Below are positions 54,280-62,251 of a stretch of DNA of 64,000 bases, in pieces (position 1 is the stretch's first letter; each line of letters opens with the position of its first letter). Under the pieces are notes generated by a model. The model worked only from the letters and a program-made list of their open reading frames with translations, searched no databases and was not told the DNA's origin. The stretch lies in contig CAVXYA010000006.1 of assembly GCA_963765955.1 (NCBI GenBank), positions 73,912 to 137,911 on the forward strand, given 5' to 3'. The DNA comes from JAXDMK01 sp963765955 (GTDB lineage: Bacteria > Actinomycetota > Acidimicrobiia > Acidimicrobiales > AC-14). The translations under genes and the position numbers were made by a program.

Positions 54280-54697
54280 TTGGGGAAGAAGGGTCGACTG
54301 GTCGAGACGATCACGCCCGACACCGACCTGCAGTTCGCTGTCCACAAGCTCGTCCGCGACAACATCGGTGCGCTCGTGGTGTCCACCGACGGGAAGCGGG
54401 TCGAGGGCGTGCTGTCGGAGCGCGACATCGTGCGGGCCCTGGCCCGCAACCCGGGCAACCCCCTCGACCTGCGGGTTGGGGCGGCGATGTCGAGGGACGT
54501 GCCGGTCTGCTCGCGGGACGACACGTTGGTCGCGGTCGATGGAGCGGATGACACGCACCCGCAGCCGCCACCTCCCGGTCGTGGACGAGGACGGCCTGTG
54601 CGGCATCGTGAGCATCGGGGACGTCGTCAAGCACCGGCTCGAGGAAGTCGATCTGGAAACCCACGTGCTGCGCGACGCCTACCTGGCGAGAGGGTAG
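54280..54697 (+). CDS. CBS-domain pair protein, frameshifted
   Basis: Two CBS domains: the first is ITPDTDLQFAVHKLVRDN to VEGVLSERDIVRALA, the second RSRHLPVVDEDGLCGIVSIGDVV. The frame changes near 54540 ('gtcgatggag', one extra G). Repaired length is about 138 residues. Such pairs bind adenine nucleotides and regulate partner enzymes or act alone. No partner is obvious. The start is uncertain: TTG 54280 is used here, CTG 54265 is possible, and the usual ATG-initiated first strand is not seen. Confidence 0.7.
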
Positions 54698-54736
54698 ATC
54701 GGCCCGGCAGCAGCCTGAGACGACCGGGGTCGGGGT

Positions 54737-54973
54737 CAGCAGCGGGGTTCGAGGCCGAGCGTGGTCGTGACCTGGCGCTGCGGCGGCCCGTCTTTGGGAC
54801 CGAGGCACCCCGACGGCGACGGCTCCGGCGACGAGTGCCCGACCTACGGCCCGGCGCCACACCGAGTCCCTGGCCTCACGGCGGGCGGCGCGGGCGCGAG
54901 CGTCGACACGGGCCAGCTGCCGCAGATCCCGCTGCCGTTCCTCCACCAACTGCTCGATCACGTAGGGGTGCAT
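54737..54973 (-). CDS. Possible small protein, frame uncertain
   Basis: ATG 54973 opens MHPYVIEQLVEERQRDLRQ, an amphipathic charged helix followed by a hydrophobic ALVAGAVAVGV that resembles small actinobacterial membrane-associated proteins. In its own frame the sequence runs on antisense through the CBS gene. In a neighbouring frame it would stop at 54737 after RQVTTTLGLEPRC. Given the many indels nearby I place the end at 54737, with low confidence. Confidence 0.35.
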
Positions 54974-55031
54974 GGGCCCATGCTGCGCCGATCCCGGGCG
55001 CGGGACAAGTGGCAGGAAAGACATCTTTCGG

Positions 55032-55037
55032 TATAAT
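55032..55037 (+). promoter_or_regulatory. Consensus -10 element (TATAAT), leaderless start
   Basis: A perfect TATAAT ends 7 bases before the ATG of the GlxA-type regulator, so transcription would begin at or next to the start codon. No good -35 is visible at 17 bases (GTGGCA), which suggests activation by a regulator or an extended -10. Confidence 0.65.
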
Positions 55038-55044
55038 CCTGCCA

Positions 55045-55989
55045 ATGCACCGAGTGGTGACCGTGATCGGGCCGAAGGTGGCGATGTTCGAGCTCTCGGT
55101 GGCGTGCGAGGTGTTCGGGATCGACCGCTCGGAGCTGGTCGACCCTTGGTACCGCCACCGGGTGGCGGCGACCGGGCCCGGACCGCACGCCAGCCCGGAG
55201 GGCGTCGTGATCGACACGCCCTACGGCCTGGAGGAGGTGGCGGAGGCCGACACCGTGATCATCCCGGCCAACCCCTTCCCCGGACCGCCGCCCGAGGAGC
55301 TGCTCGACGGGCTGCGCAGCGCCCGTGACCGCGGGGCCCGCCTGCTGTCGGTGTGCACGGGCGCCTTCGTGCTGGCCGCCGCCGGCATCCTCGACGGCAA
55401 GCGGGCCACGACCCACTGGATGCACTCCGAGAGGCTGGCCCGGCTGTACCCCAAGGTGCGGGTCGACCCGAAGGTGCTCTACGTCGACGCCGGCGGGGTC
55501 ATGACCTCCGCCGGCACCGCGGCCGGGATCGACCTCATGCTCCACGTCGTCCGCCTCGACCACGGGGCCGAGGTGGCCAATGCCGTCGCCCGGCGCATGG
55601 TCGTACCCCCGCACCGCGACGGAGGCCAGGCCCAGTTCGTCGACCTACCTGTCGCCAGCACCAACGGCCACGAGCCCCTGGCCGCGCTCCTGGGGTGGAT
55701 GCTCGAGCACGTCGGCGACGAGCTCAGCGTGGAGCACCTGGCCCGGCGGGCCGGCACAAGCCCCCGCACCTTCGCCCGCCGGTTCCGGGCGGCGACGGGG
55801 ACGACGCCGCACCAGTGGATCCTGAGCCAGCGAATCCTGCTCGCCCAACGCCTCCTCGAGACCACCGACGATTCCATCGAGCTGGTGGCCCAACGCTGCG
55901 GCTTCGGCTCAGCCGCCGGCCTGCGCCAACACTTCACCCGCGCCGTGTCGGCGTCGCCCCAGGCCTACCGCCGCACATTTCGTGCCTAG
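55045..55989 (+). CDS. GlxA-family AraC-type transcriptional regulator
   Basis: A 314-residue regulator with an N-terminal DJ-1/PfpI-like domain (VAMFELSVACEVFGIDR; nucleophile-like Cys104 in LSVCTGAFVLAAAG) and a C-terminal AraC DNA-binding domain (SVEHLARRAGTSPRTFARRF, then CGFGSAAGLRQHF). Family members control catabolic or stress genes in response to unknown ligands. No clear target gene adjoins. It may start transcription leaderless from a TATAAT box. Confidence 0.9.
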   Translation: MHRVVTVIGPKVAMFELSVACEVFGIDRSELVDPWYRHRVAATGPGPHASPEGVVIDTPYGLEEVAEADTVIIPANPFPGPPPEELLDGLRSARDRGARLLSVCTGAFVLAAAGILDGKRATTHWMHSERLARLYPKVRVDPKVLYVDAGGVMTSAGTAAGIDLMLHVVRLDHGAEVANAVARRMVVPPHRDGGQAQFVDLPVASTNGHEPLAALLGWMLEHVGDELSVEHLARRAGTSPRTFARRFRAATGTTPHQWILSQRILLAQRLLETTDDSIELVAQRCGFGSAAGLRQHFTRAVSASPQAYRRTFRA

Positions 55990-56359
55990 TCGGTGCCAGC
56001 GGACCCGGCCTAGGGGCACGGCCAACGAGTCGGCGGCCGGTGCCCTCGCCAGGCACGAACCCTGGCCCGCGAGTCCGGCGATCGATAACAACGCTTCGGC
56101 GACGATTTCTTCCCCGCCGGCGCGAGCGGGTGGTGAGGAACGGCACCTACCGGAGAACCCCTGACCGCCGAGCATGTCTGGAAGGCGTGACGTCGACGCC
56201 CACCGAGGGTTCATCGCCGAGCACGACGGCGCCAGCGATGCTCCGGCACATCTCGGAGACCCTCCGGCGACGGTCTAGAGCGATCGCCGCCGGTGGGCCC
56301 CCATGCTCGATGGGCGCGGTGACGGTCGTTCGTGGCCCCGGGCGCCCGGCGGGCGCGGT
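55990..56359. other. Intergenic, no recognised gene
   Basis: About 370 bases between the GlxA gene and the converging DUF222 gene. Short open frames exist on both strands but none has a ribosome site plus recognisable protein. No strong terminator hairpin was seen. Confidence 0.5.
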
Positions 56360-57596
56360 CTAGCCCGAGGCGGCCGTCAGCTCGGGTTGGCGGGCCCGGG
56401 GGTCGGGAGGGGGGCCGTGGGGCCCCTCCCATAGCCAACGTTTGCCCCGCCGGGAGACGCGCCAGCGGTGGTGGGTCTTGAGGTAGTGGTGGAACCGGCA
56501 GAGGCGGCAGAGGTTGGCCAGCTCGCTGCGGCCGCCCTCGGCGACGGGGCGGACGTGGTCGATCTCCAGGTCGTTGGCGACGCCACAGCCGGGCACCACG
56601 CAGACCGGGTCTCGCTCCAGCAGCGCGGTGCGCACCCGGGCGGGAATGCCACGGCCCAGGTGCACCACCTTGCGCACCTCGCCGTCGTCGACCTCGAGCG
56701 CGGCCACGACGGCGTCGGCCAGCAGGCTGTTGACCCAGCCCACCGTGACCGGCCCCGCCCCCGGCACCTCGCACACCTCGCCCCGCTCGGTGTGGCCCCG
56801 CCGCAGCGCACCGTGGTCGACCCGCACGTGGATCATGGCCGACGGGGGTCGCAGGGCATCGGCGGGCGGGGCGGCGGTCGCGGCCCGGGCCATGGCCACC
56901 AGCGCGTCGGCCACCACTGCGCTATCGGCATCCCGACGTTTGCGACTCCGGCCCCGATGGTCCTCCGCCGCCCGTCGGGCGATGGCCTGGCGGTGGGGCT
57001 CGAGGGCGGCCAGCACGATGGCGCCCGCTTCGGGGGTGAGGCTGCCGGAGAAGCGGAATGACCCTTCGAGATCGACCCAGTGGCGCAGGTGGCGCCGACG
57101 ATGCGCCCGGCGGTGGCGCTCGTCGTCGTCGGTGGCCGCCGCCCGCACCCGGGCCGCCGCCCGTTGCAGCTCGGGGAAGGACCCGGCCTCGGCCAGCTCC
57201 AACAGCTCCGCTTCCGAGCCCTGATCGGCGACTGCGGCAGTGGCCACCTCCACCGCCTGGCGCTCGGTGAGCGCACCGGAGCGGAACCTGTCCTCCGTGG
57301 CCGGCAGGCGGCCGCATGGCCTCGGCCGCCTCCAGCAGGTCCACCGCCTGGCCGACGCCGACACCGGTGGCATCGGCCAGCAGGTGCGCCGGCGAGCGAT
57401 GGCCAGTCGAGAACCAGGCCTGGGATTCAGCCATCCGCCGCGAACACAGCACCGTGCCCGCCGCCCCCAGGCGCTGCATGCGGGCGAAGGCGCCCATCAG
57501 CTCGAGCGACTCGCTCGCACCCAGCGCCTCGGGGTCGAGCTCGGCCAGCACCTCTTCCAATCCCGCCACCAGCTCGCCCACCCGCAGGCCGATCAT
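56360..57596 (-). CDS. DUF222/13E12 family HNH endonuclease, second copy, frameshifted
   Basis: About 411 residues after repair. The N-terminal part (MIGLRVGELVAGLEEVLAEL, then FSTGHRSPAHLLADATG) is in one frame and the remainder (LPATEDRFRSGALTERQAV onwards) in the next, with one extra C near 57313 ('gcggccgcc'). The C-terminal HNH motif is CVVPGCGVANDLEIDHVRP followed by LCRLCRFHHYLKTHH. It shares the family with the gene at 3058 but is only distantly similar. A TCGAAC half-site overlaps its start. ATG 57596 is chosen from the promoter position and family start. Confidence 0.85.
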
Positions 57597-57598
57597 AC

Positions 57599-57610
57599 GT
57601 TCGATTCTAC
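57599..57610 (-). promoter_or_regulatory. -10 element and LexA-like half-site of the second DUF222 gene
   Basis: Minus-strand TAGAAT (57610-57605) overlaps TCGAAC (57604-57599 plus the preceding T), and the ATG follows 8 bases after the -10. TCGAAC-N4-GATCGG runs into the start codon and fits 10 of 12 LexA box positions. The message would be leaderless. The downstream half-site being inside the coding region makes it weaker evidence than the site at 3035. Confidence 0.4.
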
Positions 57611-57986
57611 CATCCCCCTGCGACACCTATGGCAGCATTCCGATGACTTCTGGACAGGAGTTTCGTTCCACGTGCTGGACCGGATTTGGCTTCCAAGGGG
57701 GCGATTACCCGAGGCGGGGCGACGATGACGCCGCGGGAGAAGACTGTGAGTTCTCCCTGAGGAGCGAGACAGCTCCGGTGCCCGATCACCCGAGGCAGGA
57801 TTGCCGGCTACATCGCCGGGCGGCGCGCTCTCGAACCCCGGTCGATAACGCTCCGACGCGGCCAATGTTGCGTCGATCAGAGAAGCGTGGTGAGCCAATA
57901 CGGCTCAACACCGGCTCAACTGTGCCGGAGAACCAGCAAGCCGGGGACGACGTCGTCGTTCGGTCCACCCTGGACCGGAGCAACTG
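57611..57986. other. Intergenic, no recognised gene
   Basis: About 375 bases upstream of the second DUF222 gene. A + strand open frame crosses the region but has the composition of noncoding DNA, and the minus-strand frames are unlike known proteins. Composition is less GC-extreme than the neighbours. Confidence 0.45.
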
Positions 57987-58175
57987 CTAACCGGTCTGGG
58001 CCACGCCTACTGGCGTCTGAACCGATTCGGCCGACATCGCTCGGCGGGAGAGCTCGAAAACGAGCTCCCAGTCGGGGATCTCGTCCCGCTCGAAAGCGAG
58101 CTCGACGGCGTCTGCGAGCTGACCCGCGTCGAACTCGGCGTACCGTCCCGGTCGGCTCTGCGGCGCTGAGGGCAC
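57987..58175 (-). CDS. Small acidic protein of unknown function
   Basis: A 62-residue product from GTG 58175 containing YAEFDAGQLADAVELAFERD and DWELVFELSRRAM, a coherent amphipathic helical sequence. A longer frame reaches 58292 but overlaps the divergent gene. No family is recognised. Translation is supported only by sequence character. Confidence 0.45.
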   Translation of the reverse strand: MPSAPQSRPGRYAEFDAGQLADAVELAFERDEIPDWELVFELSRRAMSAESVQTPVGVAQTG

Positions 58176-58240
58176 GGAGTCAACGTTACCCCGCGACGGG
58201 TCCCGCTCGAAGGATCGCCCGAGAACCAGAATGAGCGCTC

Positions 58241-58594
58241 GTGGCAACCGTCGTGCGTCTTGGCCCCCTACCTCTGCGGCAACGTCGTCCATCCCGAATC
58301 ACCGAGCTCGAGCGGATTCTCGGGTCGAGCGTGCATCTCATCGAGGTGTCCACCGTCGCCGAGGTGGCTGCCAGCGTCGCGACCAGCGACGTCGTCGCGG
58401 TGGCACTTGATGCCTCCCAACCCGGGGACCTTGACGACGCCGTCCAGGCCGCGGGCTCGCTCCCCGTATTGCGACCTCTTTGGAGGCGCGAGCGCAATAT
58501 TCGTGGTGAGTCTTTCGAGCTCTTCGACGGCTACGGCTTGCTTACCCCAAGCGGCATCGTCGGCCTAGAGGACGGAAGCCTCTCCTCCGAGTAG
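58241..58594 (+). CDS. Hypothetical protein
   Basis: A 117-residue protein starting from GTG 58241. The part SRITELERILGSSVHLIEVS with TSDVVAVALDASQPGDLDDA has an alternating strand/helix pattern like a small Rossmann or receiver-like fold, without a phosphorylation-site signature I can identify. Divergent from the small acidic protein gene, 65 bases apart. Confidence 0.5.
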   Translation: MATVVRLGPLPLRQRRPSRITELERILGSSVHLIEVSTVAEVAASVATSDVVAVALDASQPGDLDDAVQAAGSLPVLRPLWRRERNIRGESFELFDGYGLLTPSGIVGLEDGSLSSE

Positions 58595-58793
58595 GACCTG
58601 GCCGGCGCGCCCAGCTTCGACCGAACCCAACATGTGGGTCGAGCATTTGCGACTGGGCAACGGGGCCGGGTGGTTCAGCGCCGCCGCCGAAATGTCTACG
58701 AAGTTGACCACAACGGCCTCACCTCGCCCGGAGGTGGTGAGTGACTTCAACCGCGCCTCGCCTGACGAGGTCCGCCAGCTGGAAATGCGCGGC

Positions 58794-58970
58794 TCAACCT
58801 CGAGGGCAGAGCCGCCACGTCAGGATCTGACCGGATTGGTAACTCTCGACCAGCTCGAGTGGCAGCGGATCCCCCTCGTCGACGACCGGGAACAGCGGCG
58901 TTCCGCGCCCGAGCAGGACCGGGACGATGTGCACGACGAGTTCGCCGACCAGCCCAGCCCGCAGGCATTG
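58794..58970 (-). pseudogene. C-terminal fragment of a RibD-C/dihydrofolate reductase-like protein
   Basis: The minus-strand frame ending at 58794 encodes LRAGLVGELVVHIVPVLLGR followed by GTPLFP and ends LVESYQSGQILTWRLCPRG. This is the last third of the RibD C-terminal (DHFR-like) domain. The upstream two thirds are missing: the frame continues into unrelated Arg/Gly-rich sequence. A truncated remnant. Confidence 0.7.
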
Positions 58971-59245
58971 GCGTCGGCGTCGGCGGACGCCCGCCACCCG
59001 ACCACGCCGAACCCCACCAGCCCCACCAGCGCGGCGACGTACAGCCATGCGCCGGGCGACGACCACTCGACCTCGTCGGGGTAACGGGCCACCGCGACGA
59101 GCTGGAGCACCCCGAGGACGACATAGGTGACGCACAGGGGGCGGAGGCGCTTCCAGTCGTTCTCCCACGCCGCCTGGCCCGCGGTCAGGCCGACGATCAC
59201 CAGCCAGGCACCGACGGCCCTGCCGGTCGGGCGGGGGGAGATCGA
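58971..59245 (-). pseudogene. Fragment of a membrane protein gene
   Basis: In a different minus-strand frame, GAWLVIVGLTAGQAAWENDW then LCVTYVVLGVLQLVAVARYP and AWLYVAALVGLVGFGVVGWR encode three hydrophobic helices of a plausible membrane protein. It begins abruptly at about 59245 and runs without a stop into the RibD-like remnant. No complete gene can be drawn. Confidence 0.55.
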
Positions 59246-59454
59246 CGCTCGGCTCGCTGACCGCCAGGGAGATGGAGGTCGCCGCCCTCGTCGCCGCCGG
59301 GAACACCAACCGCGAGATCGCGTCGACCCTCTACCGGAGCGAGAAGACGGTGGAGAGCCACCTCTCGCACATCTTCACCAAGCTCGGGGTCCCGTCCCGG
59401 GCCCGGCTCACCAGCCTGCTGGCCCGCCAGGGTCAGGGACCGGCGTCGGGGTAA
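59242..59454 (+). pseudogene. LuxR-type helix-turn-helix fragment
   Basis: Encodes LTAREMEVAALVAAGNTNRE then IASTLYRSEKTVESHLSHIF and KLGVPSRARLTSLL, a complete LuxR/GerE DNA-binding domain. Everything N-terminal to it (sensor or receiver domain) is missing; the sequence just before belongs to the opposite-strand membrane fragment. A small stand-alone HTH protein from ATG 59272 would lack the first helix. Best read as a truncated regulator gene. Confidence 0.7.
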
Positions 59455-59569
59455 GGGTCGCGGTTTCGGGGTCGCGGGGCGGGGTTCCCCCGATGCCGCG
59501 GATCGTCCTCCGCCTCAGAGTGAGGTCATCGGGATCACGACGATCCCGCTGGCCCTCAGGAGGGGAACC

Positions 59570-60044
59570 ATGAACGCTTCGATCCGTCGCCTCGCCGCTT
59601 CCGCCGTCGCCGCCCTCGTCGTCGGTGTGGGCGCCTCGTCCGCCTCTGCCACCTCGTTCATCACCACCAACCTCGGCGTCACCGCATCGCCAACAACGAC
59701 TACATCCTCACCGTCACCGGACACATCGAGATGAGCAGGCCGATGCCCAGGCCGCGTGTGCCTTCGCCGGCGATCCCCTCGACGTCGAGCTCTACGGTCA
59801 GGACTCCGGCTTCACCTTCGGCGACGACCTGCTGATCACCAAGTCGGCCTGGGCCGTCGCCACCATGAGCTGCACCACCAACTCGACGGGCATGAACTTC
59901 TCGGTGTCGCTCACCCGTGACGGCGACGACCTGAACGAGGACCGCCCCGGCCAGGACGAGCTCTACGCCTACGTCTACTTCCTCGACATCCGCACCGGCA
60001 CCAACCACGTGGACGCCTCCCCGGTCGTGCTCCGCAACTTCTGA
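59570..60044 (+). CDS. Small secreted protein, two frameshifts
   Basis: A signal peptide (MNASIRRLAASAVAALVVGV ending SASA) is in one frame, a middle part (IANNDYILTVTGHIEM) in the second and the remainder (ADAQAACAFAGDPLDVELYG to VVLRNF) in the third. Two single-base losses near 59690 and 59737 would reunite them into about 158 residues. The mature part contains two Cys and is beta-rich. AGGAGGGG-like ribosome site before ATG 59570. Secreted, function unknown. Confidence 0.65.
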
Positions 60045-60071
60045 TCCCCCCGCCATAGCCGCACGAGGCAG

Positions 60072-60103
60072 GCAGGCCCCCCTCAGCGTGGAGGGGGGCC
60101 TGC
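60072..60103. terminator. Strong 13-bp hairpin terminator
   Basis: gcaggcccccctc (60072-60084), loop agcgtg and gaggggggcctgc (60091-60103) form a perfect stem. It lies 28 bases after the secreted-protein stop and about 110 bases before the end of the converging mazF gene, so it could serve both directions. No T-run follows. Confidence 0.8.
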
Positions 60104-60211
60104 TCGCGCCGCGGGGCCGGAGCGCGACCGAAGCTCCGCTACCGGCGCAATCCCCACACGGCGCGGTTTCCGGCGTCGACTCCTGGATGCTGGCGTTGTG
60201 GGCGCCGCGGC

Positions 60212-60559
60212 TCAGAGGCCCAGGTGGAGACGCATGGCGTCCTCGAGCGCCGCCAGCAGGTCGGTCGGGAGCCGGCCGGCGACGGTTCCGATCCGTTGCA
60301 CGGCGACGGATCGGATCTGTTCCGCCTGAGCCTTGGATGCCTGCGGCAACCCGCAGGATCCCGGTGGCAGCAGAACCTGGAACGGGTAGACCCGGCTGGT
60401 CTGACTGGTGACCGGAACGACGGTGATCACGCCTCGGGCCAGGTTCTGCGCCGTGCGGTTGGCGCCGTCGTTGCTCACGACGATGGCCGGACGGCGCTTG
60501 TCCGCGTCACTCCCACGAACGGGGTCGAAGTCGACCCAGACCACGTCGCCCCGCCGCAT
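60212..60559 (-). CDS. mazF: MazF/PemK-type endoribonuclease toxin
   Basis: A 115-residue toxin with the SH3-like MazF fold: RRGDVVWVDFDPVRGSD, KRRPAIVVSND, GVITVVPVTS and a C-terminal AEQIRSVAVQRIG. Such toxins cut mRNA or rRNA at short sequences. ATG 60559 shares one base with the antitoxin stop (TGATG), a standard TA coupling. Confidence 0.93.
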   Translation of the reverse strand: MRRGDVVWVDFDPVRGSDADKRRPAIVVSNDGANRTAQNLARGVITVVPVTSQTSRVYPFQVLLPPGSCGLPQASKAQAEQIRSVAVQRIGTVAGRLPTDLLAALEDAMRLHLGL

Positions 60560-60786
60560 CAGCCGGTGGCACCGGAGAGGCCATCGGCCACCGTGGTCTC
60601 CCACTGCTCCCCATCCGAGGACGCCCACTCGTCCCAGGCGGCGGCGTAGTCAGCGCCGAGCTCGTTGGAGCGCAGGAGGATGAGGGCGCGATGGACAACT
60701 GCGGAGCGGGAATCGACCTGGTGCTCGCTCGCATAGTGGTCGATGAACTCGACATCGCCGTCGGGCAGGCTCACGCTGAGCTTCAT
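60559..60786 (-). CDS. mazE: Ribbon-helix-helix antitoxin of the MazF toxin
   Basis: A 75-residue protein beginning MKLSVSLPDGDVEFIDHYA, an RHH DNA-binding fold, with an acidic C-terminal part rich in Trp/Glu (DEWASSDGEQWETT) that should bind MazF. It precedes the toxin gene, as usual, and its upstream region carries a 9-base direct repeat. Confidence 0.9.
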   Translation of the reverse strand: MKLSVSLPDGDVEFIDHYASEHQVDSRSAVVHRALILLRSNELGADYAAAWDEWASSDGEQWETTVADGLSGATG

Positions 60787-60794
60787 GGCACTCG

Positions 60795-60826
60795 ATGCTA
60801 CCCTCAGCGGACCCTAAATGCTACCC
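60795..60826 (-). promoter_or_regulatory. Direct repeat upstream of mazE, possible operator
   Basis: Two copies of GGGTAGCAT (minus strand; 60803-60795 and 60826-60818) are spaced 23 bases apart. The proximal copy contains TAGCAT, a possible -10 that would start transcription at about the mazE ATG. RHH antitoxins often bind such repeats. The distal copy overlaps the last codons of the upstream ATP-grasp gene. Confidence 0.45.
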
Positions 60827-62211
60827 AGGTCGTACCGGGACCCATCCAGTGCCCGCCGCCGCCGTCTCCGGGCATTTTCGAGGAGAGCCGCCTGGACCCG
60901 CCGGTCAACGGCCTCCGCCGCCGCCTGGGTCTGGGCGATGCTCGTGATCTCGACGTAGCCACAGGTTCGCAGGGCGCCCAGGATGTGGAGCAACGCGCCC
61001 TCCCGAGTTTCGCTGTCGTAGAGGAGGCCGCTGTCCCGTAGCGCCTGGACAGCAGCGTCGGGGTCGAGCGCAGCGAGCTCCAGCGGCTCGTAGAACCGTC
61101 GGTGAACGTAGTGGCCCGGTCCCCCGTCGTCCCTCGAGACCGCCCTGGCGTAGGCGAGGGCGTGGCTCGGCCCTATCTTGCGGACGTTGATCTCGGTCGC
61201 GAGAAGGTCGCCCCCCCGAAGGCCGACAAAGTCGACGCCGAACGTCCCTCGCACACCGCGAGCGTGCAGCGCTCCTCCCACCTCGACGACAGCGGCCCGA
61301 ACTCGTGAGACGAAGTCGGGGCGGCCCGGAAAGCGGCAGCCGAGGTACTGCCCGTCGACGGTGATCTGCTCGTGGGTCCCGGACACGGACACCCGGCCGT
61401 CGGCGTCGACGAAGCCTTGGCCGCTGGGTGAGCAGGCCACGTCCTCGAGGTATTCCTCGACGATCGCGCCTGACCGAGCCACCTCGTGGACGAAATCGTC
61501 CCAGGGCTGATGGATCGTGTCGACGGCTCCGGCCAAGTCGCCGAGATCGTCAATCCTGTCGCAGTCGATGACGGCGTTCCCGATGGCGTCACCCCAGCTG
61601 GCATCGTCGAGCTTGACGATCACCCGCCGAGCCGGCGACGTCGTGCCGGCCAACGCCATGGCCGCTCGGCCGATGTCGTCGACGGTGTGGAGGGTCCCGA
61701 GCTCACCCCGCGGGCACGGGATTCCTGATGCGGCGAAGATCTGCTTGCTGCCCGACTTGCCGCCCCACCGTTGCGACGCCGCGAACGGCCCTTCCATCAC
61801 CGGGAGGCCCAGCCGTTCGGCGAGGCGCTCGTCTGCCGGGGAGGGTGCGAAGTTCATGAGCCGGGCGGTGGTAGCTCGCTCGATCACGTCCTTGAGCCGG
61901 GCCAGGAGAACGGCGTCGTCGAGCACGAGCTCGGCGAGCGGTCTTGGGTCGCGCGACTCAGGAGACAGGAGCAACAGCCTGGCCCTGGCCGATGCCTCTT
62001 CAGCCGGGTCAAGCCGGAACAGGTCCCGGAAGTGGTAGTCGAGGATGCACGGGTCTACGGGCTCGGGTGTCACGAGCACCACCTGGGTGTCCACGTCGCG
62101 CAGATCGCTCAGGTGGGACAGGCCGCGCTCGCCGAAAGAGCGCACGTACGGGAGCCGGCGAAGGAGCCCTGCGTTGTACCCGATCGAGTAGAGGACGATC
62201 TCGACGGTCAC
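60814..62211 (-). CDS. PGM1-like pre-ATP-grasp/ATP-grasp amide ligase
   Basis: A 465-residue protein. The N-terminal pre-ATP-grasp part reads LPYVRSFGERGLSHLSDLRD, then TQVVLVTPEPVDPCILDYHF, matching the PGM1-type peptide ligase family. The ATP-grasp core includes RRVIVKLDDASWG, IVEEYLEDV and the metal-site segment ATEINVRKIGPSH, close to the family EINLRxGGTTH. PGM1 joins a nonproteinogenic amino acid to a ribosomal peptide in pheganomycin synthesis. GGGAGGA lies 9 bases before GTG 62211, which fixes the start. It follows the methyltransferase gene by 40 bases. Confidence 0.8.
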   Translation of the reverse strand: MTVEIVLYSIGYNAGLLRRLPYVRSFGERGLSHLSDLRDVDTQVVLVTPEPVDPCILDYHFRDLFRLDPAEEASARARLLLLSPESRDPRPLAELVLDDAVLLARLKDVIERATTARLMNFAPSPADERLAERLGLPVMEGPFAASQRWGGKSGSKQIFAASGIPCPRGELGTLHTVDDIGRAAMALAGTTSPARRVIVKLDDASWGDAIGNAVIDCDRIDDLGDLAGAVDTIHQPWDDFVHEVARSGAIVEEYLEDVACSPSGQGFVDADGRVSVSGTHEQITVDGQYLGCRFPGRPDFVSRVRAAVVEVGGALHARGVRGTFGVDFVGLRGGDLLATEINVRKIGPSHALAYARAVSRDDGGPGHYVHRRFYEPLELAALDPDAAVQALRDSGLLYDSETREGALLHILGALRTCGYVEITSIAQTQAAAEAVDRRVQAALLENARRRRRRALDGSRYDLGSI

Positions 62212-62251
62212 TTGCCGACGTCCTCCCAATTGGGGGTCGACACAGAAGGGG

